Shown: positions 1-12,150, numbered from the stretch's first letter. The stretch: DNA of 64,000 nt from Leuctra nigra (GCA_934045905.1 OW203769.1:2557202-2621201), one strand, 5' to 3'. Program-made: numbers and translations. Notes: a model not told the origin generated them from the sequence alone.

Positions 1-3000
1 CACGCTCCCGCAGCCACGCAGTTAGCCAAGTGAGTGGGTTCATGCCCCGCTCACGGCTATGCTCATTACGTCCAGCCATGCATGTGCCATGTAATCCACG
101 TGCCATCCTGCGGCTAACTCCTTCGCATCCTTCGCATCCTTCCCATCTTTCCCAGCAGCAGTGGCATTGTCTCGGGCAGTGTCAGTGTTGGAATCGATAC
201 GTTTAGCATGTTCATTACGCTGCATCAGTTGCAGATGGAGTGAGAGATGACGTGCCATCCTGCGGCTAACTCCTTCGCATCCTTCGCATCCTTCCCATCA
301 TTCCCAGCAGCAGTGGCATTGTCTCGGGCAGTGTCAGTGTTGGAATCGATACGTTTAAACATATTCATTGCGCTGCATCAGTTGCAGATGGAGTGAGAGA
401 TGACGTGCCATCCTGCGGCTAACTCCTTCGCATCCTTCGCATCCTTCCCATCATTCCCAGCAGCTGTGGCATTGTCTCGGGCAGTGTCAGTGTTGGAATC
501 GATACGTTTAGCATGTTCATTGCGCTGCATCAGTTGCAGATGGAGTGAGAGATGACGTGCCATCCTGCGGCTAACTCCTTCGCATCCTTCGCATCCTTCC
601 CATCATTCCCAGCAGCTGTGGCATTGTCTCGGGCAGTGTCAGTGTTGGAATCGATACGTTTAAACATGTTCATTACGCTGCATCAGTTGCAGATGGAGTG
701 AGAGATGACGTGCCATCCTGCGGCTAACTCCTTCGCATCCTTCGCATCCTTCCCATCATTCCCAGCAGCTGTGGCATTGTCTCGGGCAGTGTCAGTGTTG
801 GAATCGATACGTTAAGCATGTTCATTGCGCTGCATCAGTTGCAGATGGAGTGAGAGATGACGTGCCATCCTGCGGCTTACTCCTTCGCATCCTTCGCATC
901 CTTCCCATCATTCCCAGCAGCTGTGGCATTGTCTCGGGCAGTGTCAGTGTTGGAATCGATACGTTTAGCATGTTCATTGCGCTGCATCAGTTGCAGATGG
1001 AGTGAGAGATGACGTGCCATCCTGCGGCTAACTCCTTCGCATCCTTCGCATCATTCCCAGCAGCTGTGGCATTGTCTCGGGCAGTGTCAGTGTTGGAATC
1101 GATACGTTAAGCATGTTCATTGCGCTGCATCAGTTGCAGATGGAGTGAGAGATGACGTGCCATCCTGCGGCTAACTCCTTCGCATCCTTCGCATCCTTCC
1201 CATCATTCCCAGCAGCTGTGGCATTGTCTCGGGCAGTGTCAGTGTTGGAATCGATACGTTTAGCATGTTCATTGCGCTGCATCAGTTGCAGATGGAGTGA
1301 GAGATGACGTGCCATCCTGCGGCTAACTCCTTCGCATCCTTCGCATCATTCCCAGCAGCTGTGGCATTGTCTCGGGCAGTGTCAGTGTTGGAATCGATAC
1401 GTTTAGCATGTTCATTGCGCTGCATCAGTTGCAGATGGAGTGAGAGATGACGTGCCATCCTGCGGCTTACTCCTTCGCATCCTTCGCATCCTTCCCATCA
1501 TTCCCAGCAGCTGTGGCATTGTCTCGGGCAGTGTCAGTGTTGGAATCGATACGTTTAGCATGTTCATTGCGCTGCATCAGTTGCAGATGGAGTGAGAGAT
1601 GACGTGCCATCCTGCGGCTTACTCCTTCGCATCCTTCGCATCCTTCCCATCATTCCCAGCAGCTGTGGCATTGTCTCGGGCAGTGTCAGTGTTGGAATCG
1701 ATACGTTTAGCATGTTCATTGCGCTGCATCAGTTGCAGATGGAGTGAGAGATGACGTGCCATCCTGCGGCTAACTCCTTCGCATCCTTCGCATCATTCCC
1801 AGCAGCTGTGGCATTGTCTCGGGCAGTGTCAGTGTTGGAATCGATACGTTTAGCATGTTCATTGCGCTGCATCAGTTGCAGATGGAGTGAGAGATGACGT
1901 GCCATCCTGCGGCTAACTCCTTCGCATCCTTCGCATCATTCCCAGCAGCTGTGGCATTGTCTCGGGCAGTGTCAGTGTTGGAATCGATACGTTAAGCATG
2001 TTCATTGCGCTGCATCAGTTGCAGATGGAGTGAGAGATGACGTGCCATCCTGCGGCTAACTCCTTCGCATCCTTCGCATCCTTCCCATCATTCCCAGCAG
2101 CTGTGGCATTGTCTCGGGCAGTGTCAGTGTTGGAATCGATACGTTTAAACATGTTCATTACGCTGCATCAGTTGCAGATGGAGTGAGAGATGACGTGCCA
2201 TCCTGCGGCTAACTCCTTCGCATCCTTCGCATCCTTCCCATCATTCCCAGCAGCTGTGGCATTGTCTCGGGCAGTGTCAGTGTGTGTCAGTGTTGGAATC
2301 GATACGTTTAGCATGTTCATTGCGCTGCATCAGTTGCAGATGGAGTGAGAGATGACGTGCCATCCTGCGGCTTACTCCTTCGCATCCTTCGCATCCTTCC
2401 CATCATTCCCAGCAGCTGTGGCATTGTCTCGGGCAGTGTCAGTGTTGGAATCGATACGTTTAGCATGTTCATTGCGCTGCATCAGTTGCAGATGGAGTGA
2501 GAGATGACGTGCCATCCTGCGGCTTACTCCTTCGCATCCTTCGCATCCTTCCCATCATTCCCAGCAGCTGTGGCATTGTCTCGGGCAGTGTCAGTGTTGG
2601 AATCGATACGTTTAGCATGTTCATTGCGCTGCATCAGTTGCAGATGGAGTGAGAGATGACGTGCCATCCTGCGGCTAACTCCTTCGCATCCTTCGCATCA
2701 TTCCCAGCAGCTGTGGCATTGTCTCGGGCAGTGTCAGTGTTGGAATCGATACGTTTAGCATGTTCATTGCGCTGCATCAGTTGCAGATGGAGTGAGAGAT
2801 GACGTGCCATCCTGCGGCTAACTCCTTCGCATCCTTCGCATCATTCCCAGCAGCTGTGGCATTGTCTCGGGCAGTGTCAGTGTTGGAATCGATACGTTAA
2901 GCATGTTCATTGCGCTGCATCAGTTGCAGATGGAGTGAGAGATGACGTGCCATCCTGCGGCTAACTCCTTCGCATCCTTCGCATCCTTCCCATCATTCCC

Positions 3001-4453
3001 AGCAGCTGTGGCATTGTCTCGGGCAGTGCCAGTGTTGGAATCGATACGTTTAAACATGTTCATTACGCTGCATCAGTTGCAGATGGAGTGAGAGATGACG
3101 TGCCATCCTGCGGCTAACTCCTTCGCATCCTTCGCATCCTTCCCATCATTCCCAGCAGCTGTGGCATTGTCTCGGGCAGTGTCAGTGTTGGAATCGATAC
3201 GTTAAGCATGTTCATTGCGCTGCATCAGTTGCAGATGGAGTGAGAGATGACGTGCCATCCTGCGGCTTACTCCTTCGCATCCTTCGCATCCTTCCCATCA
3301 TTCCCAGCAGCTGTGGCATTGTCTCGGGCTGTGTCAGTGTTGGAATCGATACGTTTAGCATGTTCATTGCGCTGCATCAGTTGCAGATGGAGTGAGAGAT
3401 GACGTGCCATCCTGCGGCTAACTCCTTCGCATCCTTCGCATCATTCCCAGCAGCTGTGGCATTGTCTCGGGCAGTGTCAGTGTTGGAATCGATACGTTAA
3501 GCATGTTCATTGCGCTGCATCAGTTGCAGATGGAGTGAGAGATGACGTGCCATCCTGCGGCTAACTCCTTCGCATCCTTCGCATCCTTCCCATCATTCCC
3601 AGCAGCTGTGGCATTGTCTCGGGCAGTGTCAGTGTTGGAATCGATACGTTTAGCATGTTCATTGCGCTGCATCAGTTGCAGATGGAGTGAGAGATGACGT
3701 GCCATCCTGCGGCTAACTCCTTCGCATCCTTCGCATCATTCCCAGCAGCTGTGGCATTGTCTCGGGCAGTGTCAGTGTTGGAATCGATACGTTTAGCATG
3801 TTCATTGCGCTGCATCAGTTGCAGATGGAGTGAGAGATGACGTGCCATCCTGCGGCTAACTCCTTCGCATCCTTCGCATCCTTCCCATCATTCCCAGCAG
3901 CTGTGGCATTGTCTCGGGCAGTGTCAGTGTTGGAATCGATACGTTTAGCATGTTCATTGCGCTGCATCAGTTGCAGATGGAGTGAGAGATGACGTGCCAT
4001 CCTGCGGCTTACTCCTTCGCATCCTTCGCATCCTTCCCATCATTCCCAGCAGCTGTGGCATTGTCTCGGGCAGTGTCAGTGTTGGAATCGATACGTTTAG
4101 CATGTTCATTGCGCTGCATCAGTTGAAGATGGAGTGAGAGATGACGTGCCATCCTGCGGCTTACTCCTTCGCATCCTTCGCATCCTTCCCATCATTCCCA
4201 GCAGCTGTGGCATTGTCTCGGGCAGTGTCAGTGTTGGAATCGATACGTTTAGCATGTTCATTGCGCTGCATCAGTTGCAGATGGAGTGAGAGATGACGTG
4301 CCATCCTGCGGCTTACTCCTTCGCATCCTTCGCATCCTTCCCATCATTCCCAGCAGCTGTGGCATTGTCTCGGGCAGTGTCAGTGTTGGAATCGATACGT
4401 TTAGCATGTTCATTGCGCTGCATCAGTTGCAGATGGAGTGAGAGATTGACGTG
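1..4453. repeat. Satellite array, 152-bp and 143-bp units
   Basis: About 29 head-to-tail units, each beginning GACGTGCCATCCTGCGGC. Most are 152-153 bp; a second class is 143 bp, lacking 9 bp in the short GCATCCTTC repeats. Bases 1-98 look like a degenerate or flanking portion, and clean units run from about 99. Diagnostic variants (GGCTAACTCC or GGCTTACTCC; GTTTAGC, GTTAAGC or GTTTAAAC) give each unit an identity. The minus strand gives 61-72-codon frames starting MARHLSLHLQL in several units, but 152 is not a multiple of 3, so the frame breaks at each junction; I treat these as chance frames. The array stops at about 4453, against a MITE end at 4465. Confidence 0.95.
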
Positions 4454-4464
4454 TCAGGTTTAGC

Positions 4465-4981
4465 TTAAGGTGGTGCAAGCGCGCGCGATTTTGCCGCTTT
4501 TGCAGGCACTTTTTTTTGGATACGATTGGAGACAAAGTGGGTTGACGAAATTAGTTGAAATTTTAACCATGATTCGTTAAAAGACAAACTTAGAGTTAAC
4601 ACAAGCTACATTTGTAATTTTTTGCTTTGTTATTTAGTAATAATTAGTTGAGTTTTGGTGTAAATTTGTATTTTTTCTTGTCTCGCTATGGTTCCTTTAT
4701 GTAATTAAATTTAAAAAAATTTGCTAAGTGATAACCCTAAGCTTGAATTTTATCTAGTCATGATTAAAATTTGAGATGTCCAATCTTATCGGAAATTTCA
4801 TAGTTTTGCGCGATTTTGTTTTGATTAACCGGCGCCTAATTAACAAGGCAAGAAAGAAAAATTAAGTGCTACTAATATACAATCAGACTGATCATGTGGA
4901 CATCCTATCAAAGATACCTGACTTATGAATCAATTTTTCTCTCTCAATTTTCTAAAACGCCAAGCGCTTGCATCACTTTAA
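4465..4981. mobile_element. Non-autonomous DNA element (MITE A), copy 1
   Basis: A 517-bp element with terminal inverted repeats TTAAGGTGGTGCAAGCGC on the left and GCGCTTGCATCACTTTA on the right. Two other copies lie at 12246-12779 and 27107-27715, sharing internal stretches such as CGATTGGAGACAAAG. It has no coding capacity. It sits directly against the end of the satellite array. Confidence 0.75.
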
Positions 4982-5135
4982 TATATTTTATGATTCAAAG
5001 ATTTCAATAATCTTTTTGTTTTTCATCCCACAATGATAATAATGTCAAAATCCTTGACATGTATACTTTCCATGTTCCACGATTTTAATCCATTCTCAAT
5101 GTATAAATTTATATTTCCATTTATCCATGAATGAA

Positions 5136-5190
5136 TAATCATTCATCCGTCGCCATTAGCCTGGTTGCACAACAGTGCGCCGTTAACAAT
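5136..5190 (+). repeat. SINE 3' fragment
   Basis: Matches the 3' conserved end of the SINE found complete at 49990-50261: CATCCGTCGCCATTAGCCT, then a cAGTGCGcCGTTAA stretch. Only about 55 bp of the 3' tail remains. Confidence 0.6.
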
Positions 5191-5319
5191 AATAAACACA
5201 AACACATAACAATTAGCCTCACACTTCTGAGTAATGTTACTTCATAAAAGTGTAATCGTGCCACAGTAATTGAGTTTCCACCAGCTACACATTTTTCCAA
5301 CACTCTGGACGTAACATAA

Positions 5320-5470
5320 TTCCTCGTCGCTCGTTCTTCCCCGCTCTCGCGCGGACCCTGATCGTTGCTCGCGACAATAACACGTATAATTCGCTGTGAC
5401 CATGTCGCGTGACGTCACTTGTTTATGCGCAGGCGCCGTGTTGCGATGGGAAACATGGGGACTCGAGGAC
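5320..5470. promoter_or_regulatory. CpG-rich promoter-like patch with CRE and NRF1-like sites
   Basis: A GC/CpG-rich island in AT-rich surroundings. It holds a perfect CRE palindrome TGACGTCA (5410-5417) and an NRF1-like GCGCAGGCGC (5427-5436) 10 bp further on. No gene can be tied to it; the sequence downstream is the degenerate minisatellite at 5520. The call rests on motifs only. Confidence 0.35.
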
Positions 5471-5519
5471 TTTTGCATAATGTGAAAAACAAGTCGAGGA
5501 ATATCACCATAATGGCGAA

Positions 5520-5960
5520 CATATGAGTGTACAGCAGCGGCGATTTAATATTCAACATCGGGTACAGTGGTGGCAATGAAATGTGCGGCATATGGTGTGT
5601 ACAGTCTGGGCGAGGATATGTGCAGCACAGAGTGTGCAGTCGCGACAATGAAATATGGAACATAATTTGTACAGGAGCGACAATGCAATTTGCAGCACGT
5701 AAGTGTACAGTAGTGCAATAAAATATGCAAAACGAAATTGTACAAATTTACAATAAAATGTGCTGCACATAAGTGTCAGAAGTGATAAACATGTGCAACA
5801 TGAATTCACGATCAATAAAATGTGAAACAGTTTAATGTACAGTTTGTACATGTTTGTACATGTTTACAAACTTTGTTTACTTGTTTGTACATGTTTATTT
5901 GTAAGTTTGTAGTTAATGTGTAGTTTAATTGTACAGTTGCAATAATGCAATGTGCAACAA
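5520..5960. repeat. Degenerate minisatellite, about 33-bp unit
   Basis: Around twelve diverged units with the pattern GTGTACAG, a short GNGRCAATGAAAT stretch, then TGCARCACA. Because the unit is near 33 bp (11 codons), stop-free frames run on both strands (for example a minus frame repeating YCTLTCC-like segments); these reflect the repeat rather than a gene. The end near 5840-5900 decays into TTTGTACATG repeats. Confidence 0.7.
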
Positions 5961-6123
5961 GCAAAGATACCAACTGTTTAGGGTGTGATAATTTCATCTA
6001 AAACAAACAATTTAGAACTTTATCCCTAATAAATATTTTTAGTTTCAATAAAACATATTTTCGAACACCTTTATACGGATCCATCCTAGTATAATTCATT
6101 CCTTAAAGAAGGAGGTAGATACA

Positions 6124-6325
6124 CCAACAAATGATAAAACGGTATTTGAAAGGAATTGATTGGATACAAAAATATGGTGGCATCATTCGATGAAGTCTAT
6201 GCTAACTCGTCATCTACCTCTTGTAGATGAGCTCTGGTTTCATTGATAATAACAAGGATTGGTTGTCAAGGAACCTGATCAGCAGCCAATCCGTTTCGTT
6301 CATATACCGTTTTATGATTTGTTGA
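6124..6325. mobile_element. MITE with 24-bp inverted ends, copy 1
   Basis: A 202-bp element. Left end CAACAAATGATAAAACGGTA is matched by right end TACCGTTTTATGATTTGTTG. The internal part (GGCATCAT.., TTCATTGATAATAACAAGGA) recurs at 10835-10985. It has no coding capacity. Confidence 0.75.
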
Positions 6326-7001
6326 GTGTACCTACGTTGTTTTTATACACTTATTCATTCCAAGCGTTCAGGATTGAATATCAACCATTTGAATAATTCA
6401 CAGCGAGGTTAAAGCTGTGTTTCCTCATTCCTGTGATATTGTAACCATCCCCGCACTGTGAAATCATGTCGACACCACGATCAGTACAGCCAGCTAACGA
6501 CTACATAACTAAAGTCGTTTCAACTCCCCACAAAAACAAAACAATCAGGTTTATTAACATTATATAGTTTCATTCTATTATGCAAATTGCATTGTTCAAT
6601 GTTCATTTGCCAACAATTTTTAACTGAATTCTTTATTGAAAAATAGAAAATAAAAACTTTCCCTTTGTCATTACGAATTCGCGGGCGTTCTGCACATTCA
6701 TTTACCAGTGATAAGGTAAATTTGATTTGCATAATAAATCCTGGTGTTTCTGTGTTTCCAGCCGGCCGTGTTTCTCTCCGGGGCAAGAAGCGTCGAGTTC
6801 ACACGTCCCCTCGCCGGGGCTCGAACTGGCGATCATCCCGCGATCTGATTGGTCGTCACCATGACAACTCCACTGTTGTTGATTTTATCATGAATTAGTG
6901 ACAGACAATTGAGGGCTGATGTTTGCACAAAAAGCTGCGTCATCGGTTTTGGGATGAGAATATATTTGGGTCATTGAGCCGGAGCCAAAAGTCAGTAAAC
7001 T

Positions 7002-7032
7002 ACGCTCTGTGTAACGAGTTGATAAGCGAGCC
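7002..7032 (-). mobile_element. Family 1 (Helitron-like) terminal hairpin, isolated
   Basis: A copy of the recurrent hairpin with one change in the core (GTGTAACGAGTTGAT), followed by CCTTCGTACTGCATGCGAAT as in the copy at 19771. The rest of this element is not clear. Confidence 0.5.
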
Positions 7033-8222
7033 TTCGTACTGCATGCGAATTATATAACACAATACGTGTGAAATTGAGTAGCATTCCAACTAACTGGTTT
7101 GGCTAACTGAGATATTTGATGACACACTTTCCTATTAACAACCATTAGCTGATTTATCCGCGCGGTCCCTCAATTGCTGCTCTATAACACCTTGGAAAAG
7201 CTTAACCCTTTCCCGGGCACTACATTTGCAGCAATATTTGAAACCATGTTTTAATATAATTGTAAGACCAACTAGAACCATTTTGGATTTTTGTGATATC
7301 GAAACCACCCCTAAATTGAACAGACATACCGTAATATTTGAACATCGCGCCCTCCGCCTTCTTGGTGTAAAATCACCTGTACTGCCAGTTGATCTAGTCG
7401 GCCACACATCGATGTAGGCGCCGTCTGGTGATGCAAGAGCCTATTAGATTCACGCAATTAGACTAATTGGAGCAGTAATTGGGAGGATCAAACGCAAAGC
7501 GCAAGCATTCATCCCTAGATACGTCAATCCCCTACTAATTAATTACTAATATCACTCGAAATTATTCGAGCATAGATTAGGTGCCTTCAGTTCTATTCGA
7601 ATCAACAAATAAACATAATTGTTTGTATAATTGGTGAATTTGCAATCTCAATACCCATTTCAATATCACCTAGATAAAACTGAATATTTGATTAAAATGC
7701 CATCAATTTTAGCACACAAATGGCCATCTAATTGGATCAGACTTCTTATAGGCAATTTCAGCAAAAAAATGTATACATCTTTCAGCACAAATTGAGCTTT
7801 TGAAGCCGAAACTATAATCTCTGCAATGATCAATTAGCTACCATGGAGCCAATTAGGCTACATCTGTTATTGGAAAAGACAGATCAGCTTATTGTGCTAA
7901 CTGAATCCGAAAGTGATTCATTAAGAGATTCCCACCAAACTGTGTTGCAGAGTCGCAGAAAAACAGAAGTTTTAATCAACATTCCAGGCCATTCTGACTC
8001 ACTGGTGTAATTTGTCAAATCGCGTTAACTCTGCAGGTAGCGAATCTTGTTAAACATGGAGGCGTGTAAATAGATAAAGCATTGTTTTGTATACATACTT
8101 TACGTGCGTATAGAACGTACTGGCGCGTGCAAATAGACTGCAATGCGGGACAAAATAAAGAAATAGTCCGTGCTTTGTTTTAAATCGGACAGAGCAAACT
8201 TTCTATTTGTTTTCCATGAAAA
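7033..8222. other. No recognisable feature
   Basis: AT-rich sequence with only short frames on both strands, none with recognisable protein motifs or good splice contexts. I see no RNA gene or tandem repeat here. Confidence 0.5.
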
Positions 8223-8515
8223 CCTATGACGTGATCGATTCGTTCTAATTGGTTCACGATGACGTCACCAATGACGTCACCTATGACGTGATTGATTCGT
8301 TCTAATTGGTTCACAATGACGTCACTCACCTATGACATCATCGTCTCCTCGTCCAGGAGACTGATTGGTTACCTCGCCTCCGAGGGGCAATGCATTACGA
8401 GCGGCTGTCGTCGGATAAATCCCTGCTCTCTCATTGGCTGAGATATGGAGATGAATGGGTGGTGGGGATTATCTGTGGTGACGTCACTGGTGCACTGCGC
8501 AAGCGCATTGGCTAA
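8223..8515. promoter_or_regulatory. Clustered CRE, CCAAT and NRF1 motifs with a 58-bp tandem duplication
   Basis: A block of about 58 bp (CCTATGACGTGATCGATTCG onward) is duplicated in tandem at 8223-8340. CRE palindromes TGACGTCA lie at 8260, 8272, 8317 and 8479. ATTGG (reverse CCAAT) boxes lie at 8248, 8305, 8364, 8433 and 8507. An NRF1-type GCGCAAGCGC is at 8497-8506. CRE plus CCAAT plus NRF1 is the usual content of housekeeping promoters. I find no coding exon next to it, so it may serve an untranslated first exon, an RNA, or be a repeat-borne promoter. Confidence 0.45.
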
Positions 8516-9024
8516 CCTGGAGCACCTGCCGGAGAGAGCGGCATTTTTCAAATATGTCAATATTCCATTAAAATGTCCGGGACTTACATGATACCTACAT
8601 CTATTTTATTGGCATCTTTCTAATACAGCATCAATGTTGTTTATGTCCTTTTTGGTTACAGCCATGATAACTATTAATTAATTCTCATGGTACTTTTATC
8701 GGGTACCTCCGTAAACGTTAAATCTTTATATGAAAATATGCTATTTCTATCACCATATAAAGCAATCTTTATCTTCAAAGATGCCCTCCTTATTGAAAAC
8801 CGTGTCATTTCATTATCGTAAATATGCTATTTCCATCTTCAAATTTGCAATCTCTATCAGCAAATATGCAAATTCAGCACAAATAATGAAATCTATATAA
8901 TGATGACCTCTTTCATTGACAATATGCCTGCTCTTAGCTGTTTCTTATCTTAGAAGTTGAAATGCATTTTCATACAAATCTTCATCCGTAGATTACGAAA
9001 GCTCATCCGTTATGACACTTCTCT

Positions 9025-9151
9025 GGGGGGTTATTCTAAATTCCCGTGTCGTCTCGTTTCACGTGATACGGGCTCACTGCTATCTATTTAACATGGTAGT
9101 GACGCCGTTTCAATTGATACGAGACGACAAGGGAATTTAGAATAACCCCCC
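9025..9151. mobile_element. Short foldback MITE, 33-bp arms
   Basis: Left arm GGGGGGTTATTCTAAATTCC and right arm GGAATTTAGAATAACCCCCC are near-perfect inverted copies, extended inward by GTGTCGTCTCGT and ACGAGACGACA. The total is 127 bp with no coding capacity. Confidence 0.8.
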
Positions 9152-9165
9152 TGCTTGTCATTTGT

Positions 9166-9884
9166 AGGTGATGCCCAGGTCAAACCGCTCAACCAAACGA
9201 TCTGAAAATTTGCACACACACTAATGTAATATGAACAGCCACGTGTATAGTTGTTGAAGAAGATCCTGTGCAGATTGGTAGAAAATTTAAAAAGGAACTG
9301 TTTAATTGATCAACTTCAAAATATAAGCATGGTCATTGGGCAACATTTTATGTGCTTTTGACAATTTAAGCCAAATTTAAAGAGCAATGAATTCATAGCT
9401 TGCACGAACTTAATTTGATTTATATCGCAATGCTAAGAATTGAAGTATTCCCCTGAAAACGGACATTATATTGGCGTGTTGACGGGTCATATTTAACTTA
9501 AAATGGAGGTACTGGTAAATCAATACATTTTTGTAATGCGAGTCCTTTTCGTACCTACTAATGATTTCTCCGGAGTCTACAATTGCCCAGGTTACTATTG
9601 ACTATGAAAACTATCGCCAAAAAGCACAGAATCACAACTATTCTGAATCGTGCCATCAAGATGGTCGCCAGCAATGAGTTGATGTCAGTGCAAACTATGA
9701 AGTGACATATTACTAACAACTTTGTTTTGAAATATTTGAAAACTCATTTCAAATACATTACAAATGTCGTTTACGCTCCACTGCTCCTTTGACGAAAGTT
9801 TTCCAACACATTTCATTCCATGTCATTTATATTAACTTGCAATACGAAGGCTCGCTTATCAACGCGTTACACAGCGCGTTTTCC
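9166..9884 (+). mobile_element. Family 1 Helitron-like element
   Basis: Starts with the internal motif GCCCAGGTCAAACCGCTCAA near the 5' side and ends with the family hairpin GCTCGCTTATCAACGCGTTA (9850 onward) and a GCGTTTTCC tail. The CTAG terminus seen in better copies is not kept here. It is about 720 bp with no transposase or Rep frame. Confidence 0.5.
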
Positions 9885-10021
9885 AAATGACACAGATCGA
9901 AACATCAATGTTTACACTTGTCCACGGCCACTCGGACTCAGCCCCATCGAGACCGTCATTTGTTTCATCCCTGACGCGACTGAATCCCAGTCAAGAGCCA
10001 AATCACATCTGAATGTGTGAT

Positions 10022-10140
10022 CGGGTCTCGAACCAACACCCTTCAGACCCGGAGCTTTCAAAGCTCGCGCCCAAGTGGCATCGGGAAATGACGTCATTAG
10101 AGCGGAAGTGACGTCATATATTCACTCGCTCGTGTTGGGA
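10022..10140. promoter_or_regulatory. CRE and composite ETS/CRE sites next to a B-box-like stretch
   Basis: Contains TGACGTCA at 10089-10096 and GCGGAAGTGACGTCA at 10102-10116. The second is the same ETS-core plus CRE composite that recurs five times at 60788-61387. Just upstream, GGTCTCGAACC (minus strand GGTTCGAGACC) resembles a pol III B box and may be a tRNA-derived relic. Confidence 0.35.
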
Positions 10141-10754
10141 AAATAATCGGTGAGAAATTCTCGACTCGTTCATAATCTATTTTCATGTGGAGCGGAGTAA
10201 AAAGAAGGAGAGTTTCTAAATCATTTGCATGCTATCGTGACCGGGGTTTTCTTCGTCGATTTTGCTACAATCCTTTACTCTGGGGCTAACTGATTGACAT
10301 CGAAGCGGAATGTTGCTACGGAAAGTATCTGATTCGTTAAATAACAAGTTTCTCGAGAGAATGTTCATGTATTAAATTAAAACTCGTTGTGACACTTAAA
10401 ATGGATCAGTCGTTTTAATGCACTAGAAATACTGATGTAACGAAATTCATTATTGTCTAGCTTCATCTTTTATTTTCGTCCTACTGGATCTCGAAAGAAG
10501 AAACATGAGAAGGTTGTATTGATGTCCAACTGACCACTCAACTAAGAAAAGTCCAGAAGAACAAGAGTCAGGGAATCTAACCCGCGACCTTAGGATAGTA
10601 CAATCATGTCTGCCCTTGAAACAGGGCTGTTTATTGACATTTTACAAATGAAAAACTAATTGGAAGCCTTTTATTGGCAACTTATTAGGTTGAATCATGG
10701 TTATGAGACCAGACTGGCAAAAATTTATCTACTCGATCATTTCTTGATGTACAT

Positions 10755-10799
10755 TTGGTTAAACCACAGACTAGTGGTTAAAAGTCTGTGGTTTAACTA
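10755..10799. repeat. Perfect-type short hairpin
   Basis: 18-bp arms TTGGTTAAACCACAGACT and AGTCTGTGGTTTAACTAA with a 9-base loop and one mismatch. It lies just before the MITE relic at 10835. Confidence 0.7.
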
Positions 10800-10834
10800 A
10801 AAGCAGTATTCGAAAGCAACAGATTGTCTGATAA

Positions 10835-10985
10835 AGATTTGATGGCATCATCTCATGAAGTCTGTGCTTACTCGTCATCTACATCTAGTAGGTGAGCTCT
10901 GATTTCATTGATAATAACAAGGATTGATTGTCAAGGAATCTGCTCAGCAGCCAATCCGTTTCGATCAAATAACGTTTAGTTGTGC
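10835..10985. mobile_element. MITE copy 2 (same family as 6124-6325)
   Basis: About 140 bp in the same orientation as the 6124-6325 copy, sharing TTCATTGATAATAACAAGGA and CAGCCAATCCGTTTCG. The inverted ends are degraded. Confidence 0.6.
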
Positions 10986-11027
10986 CAAGTCTACGATAAT
11001 ATACACATTGTGTAAAATTCAATGAGA

Positions 11028-11445
11028 ATAGGGAAGTCTCTTGAAATTTTATTCCAGTAAATTAGTAAATATCAACACAAAAGATGACAAACACATTTAT
11101 CATCAACGAAATTTAAAATTTCAATTCATAAAAATCAAATTCAAATGTCATCGGATATTTTGGCCGGAAAAACGGCGGCAAAGAGAATCAGGATTGTAAT
11201 TTCCAAGCCTCCAATTCAACAATGTGTTACCATGGTGATTCCTTTGTTGCCATGGCAATATAGCGGATGGTGATTAATTCCTTGAAAACTATTCACCTCA
11301 CAACAAAAATAATACCAAATCTGTGTTCAGCAATAACTTTCATAACTATTATTCTGAAATGTAATTTATAGAGAAAGGCTTTCACAACATTAATGATAAA
11401 TAATAAAAACTTCCGGATAAAGTTGTGGACAATTTAAATAAGATT
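11028..11445. mobile_element. MITE with ATAGGGAAGTCTC ends, copy 1
   Basis: The left end ATAGGGAAGTCTC and the interior (GTGTTACCATGGTGATT, GCCATGGCAATATAGCGGAT) match the better-preserved copy at 44972-45392. The right end is degraded. Confidence 0.65.
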
Positions 11446-11479
11446 ATATAACTTTATAAGATGATGTATTCCAAAGGGA

Positions 11480-11960
11480 GCTTTGCCTTCCCCATTGCCA
11501 GTGCCGTGTAAACTCAACCACCAAATTAAACAATCTCTTCATGTTGTTGTTTCGACTTTCCGTTCCATTCCTCCGCATCTGAATCTCCCGCCAGAACATC
11601 CTGTCCTCCCCGTAACCATGTTTTCGCCGCCTATAAACATGTCCTCCATGTTTGTCCGCCTCGTAAAACACCGTCGAGTTAGCGGTATTTCGCGCGCGAC
11701 GGTTGGCCGCCCTGCTGATTGATGGCACGCGTCACTGCTGCCAACTGTGTAGCGATGGAACACGCTAACTCCGCCCCGGCTGTTTCGCGTGAAATATTCC
11801 GCCGATAAAATTCCCTTTCTCTCTCGGATCATTCGCCGGGTCTCGACCCGGAGTCGTTGTTTTTTACGCGGGGGGTTAAAAAGATTGTATAATTTTATTG
11901 CGAATGTTGGTAAACATGACAGGGTGTATCGTAAATACTGTGTAAACTGCCCCATGTTAC
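11480..11960 (-). other. GC-richer patch with a 138-codon minus frame, no recognised product
   Basis: The longest minus frame (11539-11955) is 138 codons and a plus frame overlaps it. The composition is CpG-rich (CGCGCGCGACGG, GGGTCTCGACCCGG). The protein is Arg/Thr-rich without domain, signal peptide or membrane segment that I can recognise. It is more likely a CpG-rich non-coding patch in which stops are rare by composition. Confidence 0.2.
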
Positions 11961-12150
11961 GATTACAAGTTGAACTTTCTTATGTTCTGTATTGCGTCTT
12001 CAATGCGGCTATCAAATGAACTTGATGGCGCGTTTGCTGGAGGAGGATCTCGAGACTTTGGGCAAAGTGTTATGGAGACGACCCTAGTAGTTGGGTTCAA
12101 TGACACGTGACATCTGCTTCTATAAACATGACCGAACTAATTACAGGCAG

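Noticed and set aside
40..4000. Repeated minus-strand frames MARHLSLHLQL... of 61-72 codons in the satellite
   Set aside because: They restart in several satellite units, end at the unit junction because 152 is not a multiple of 3, and have no recognisable domain.
11539..11955. 138-codon minus frame as a gene
   Set aside because: The region is CpG-rich with an open frame on the other strand too; no domain, signal or splice context supports it. Kept only as a low-confidence patch.
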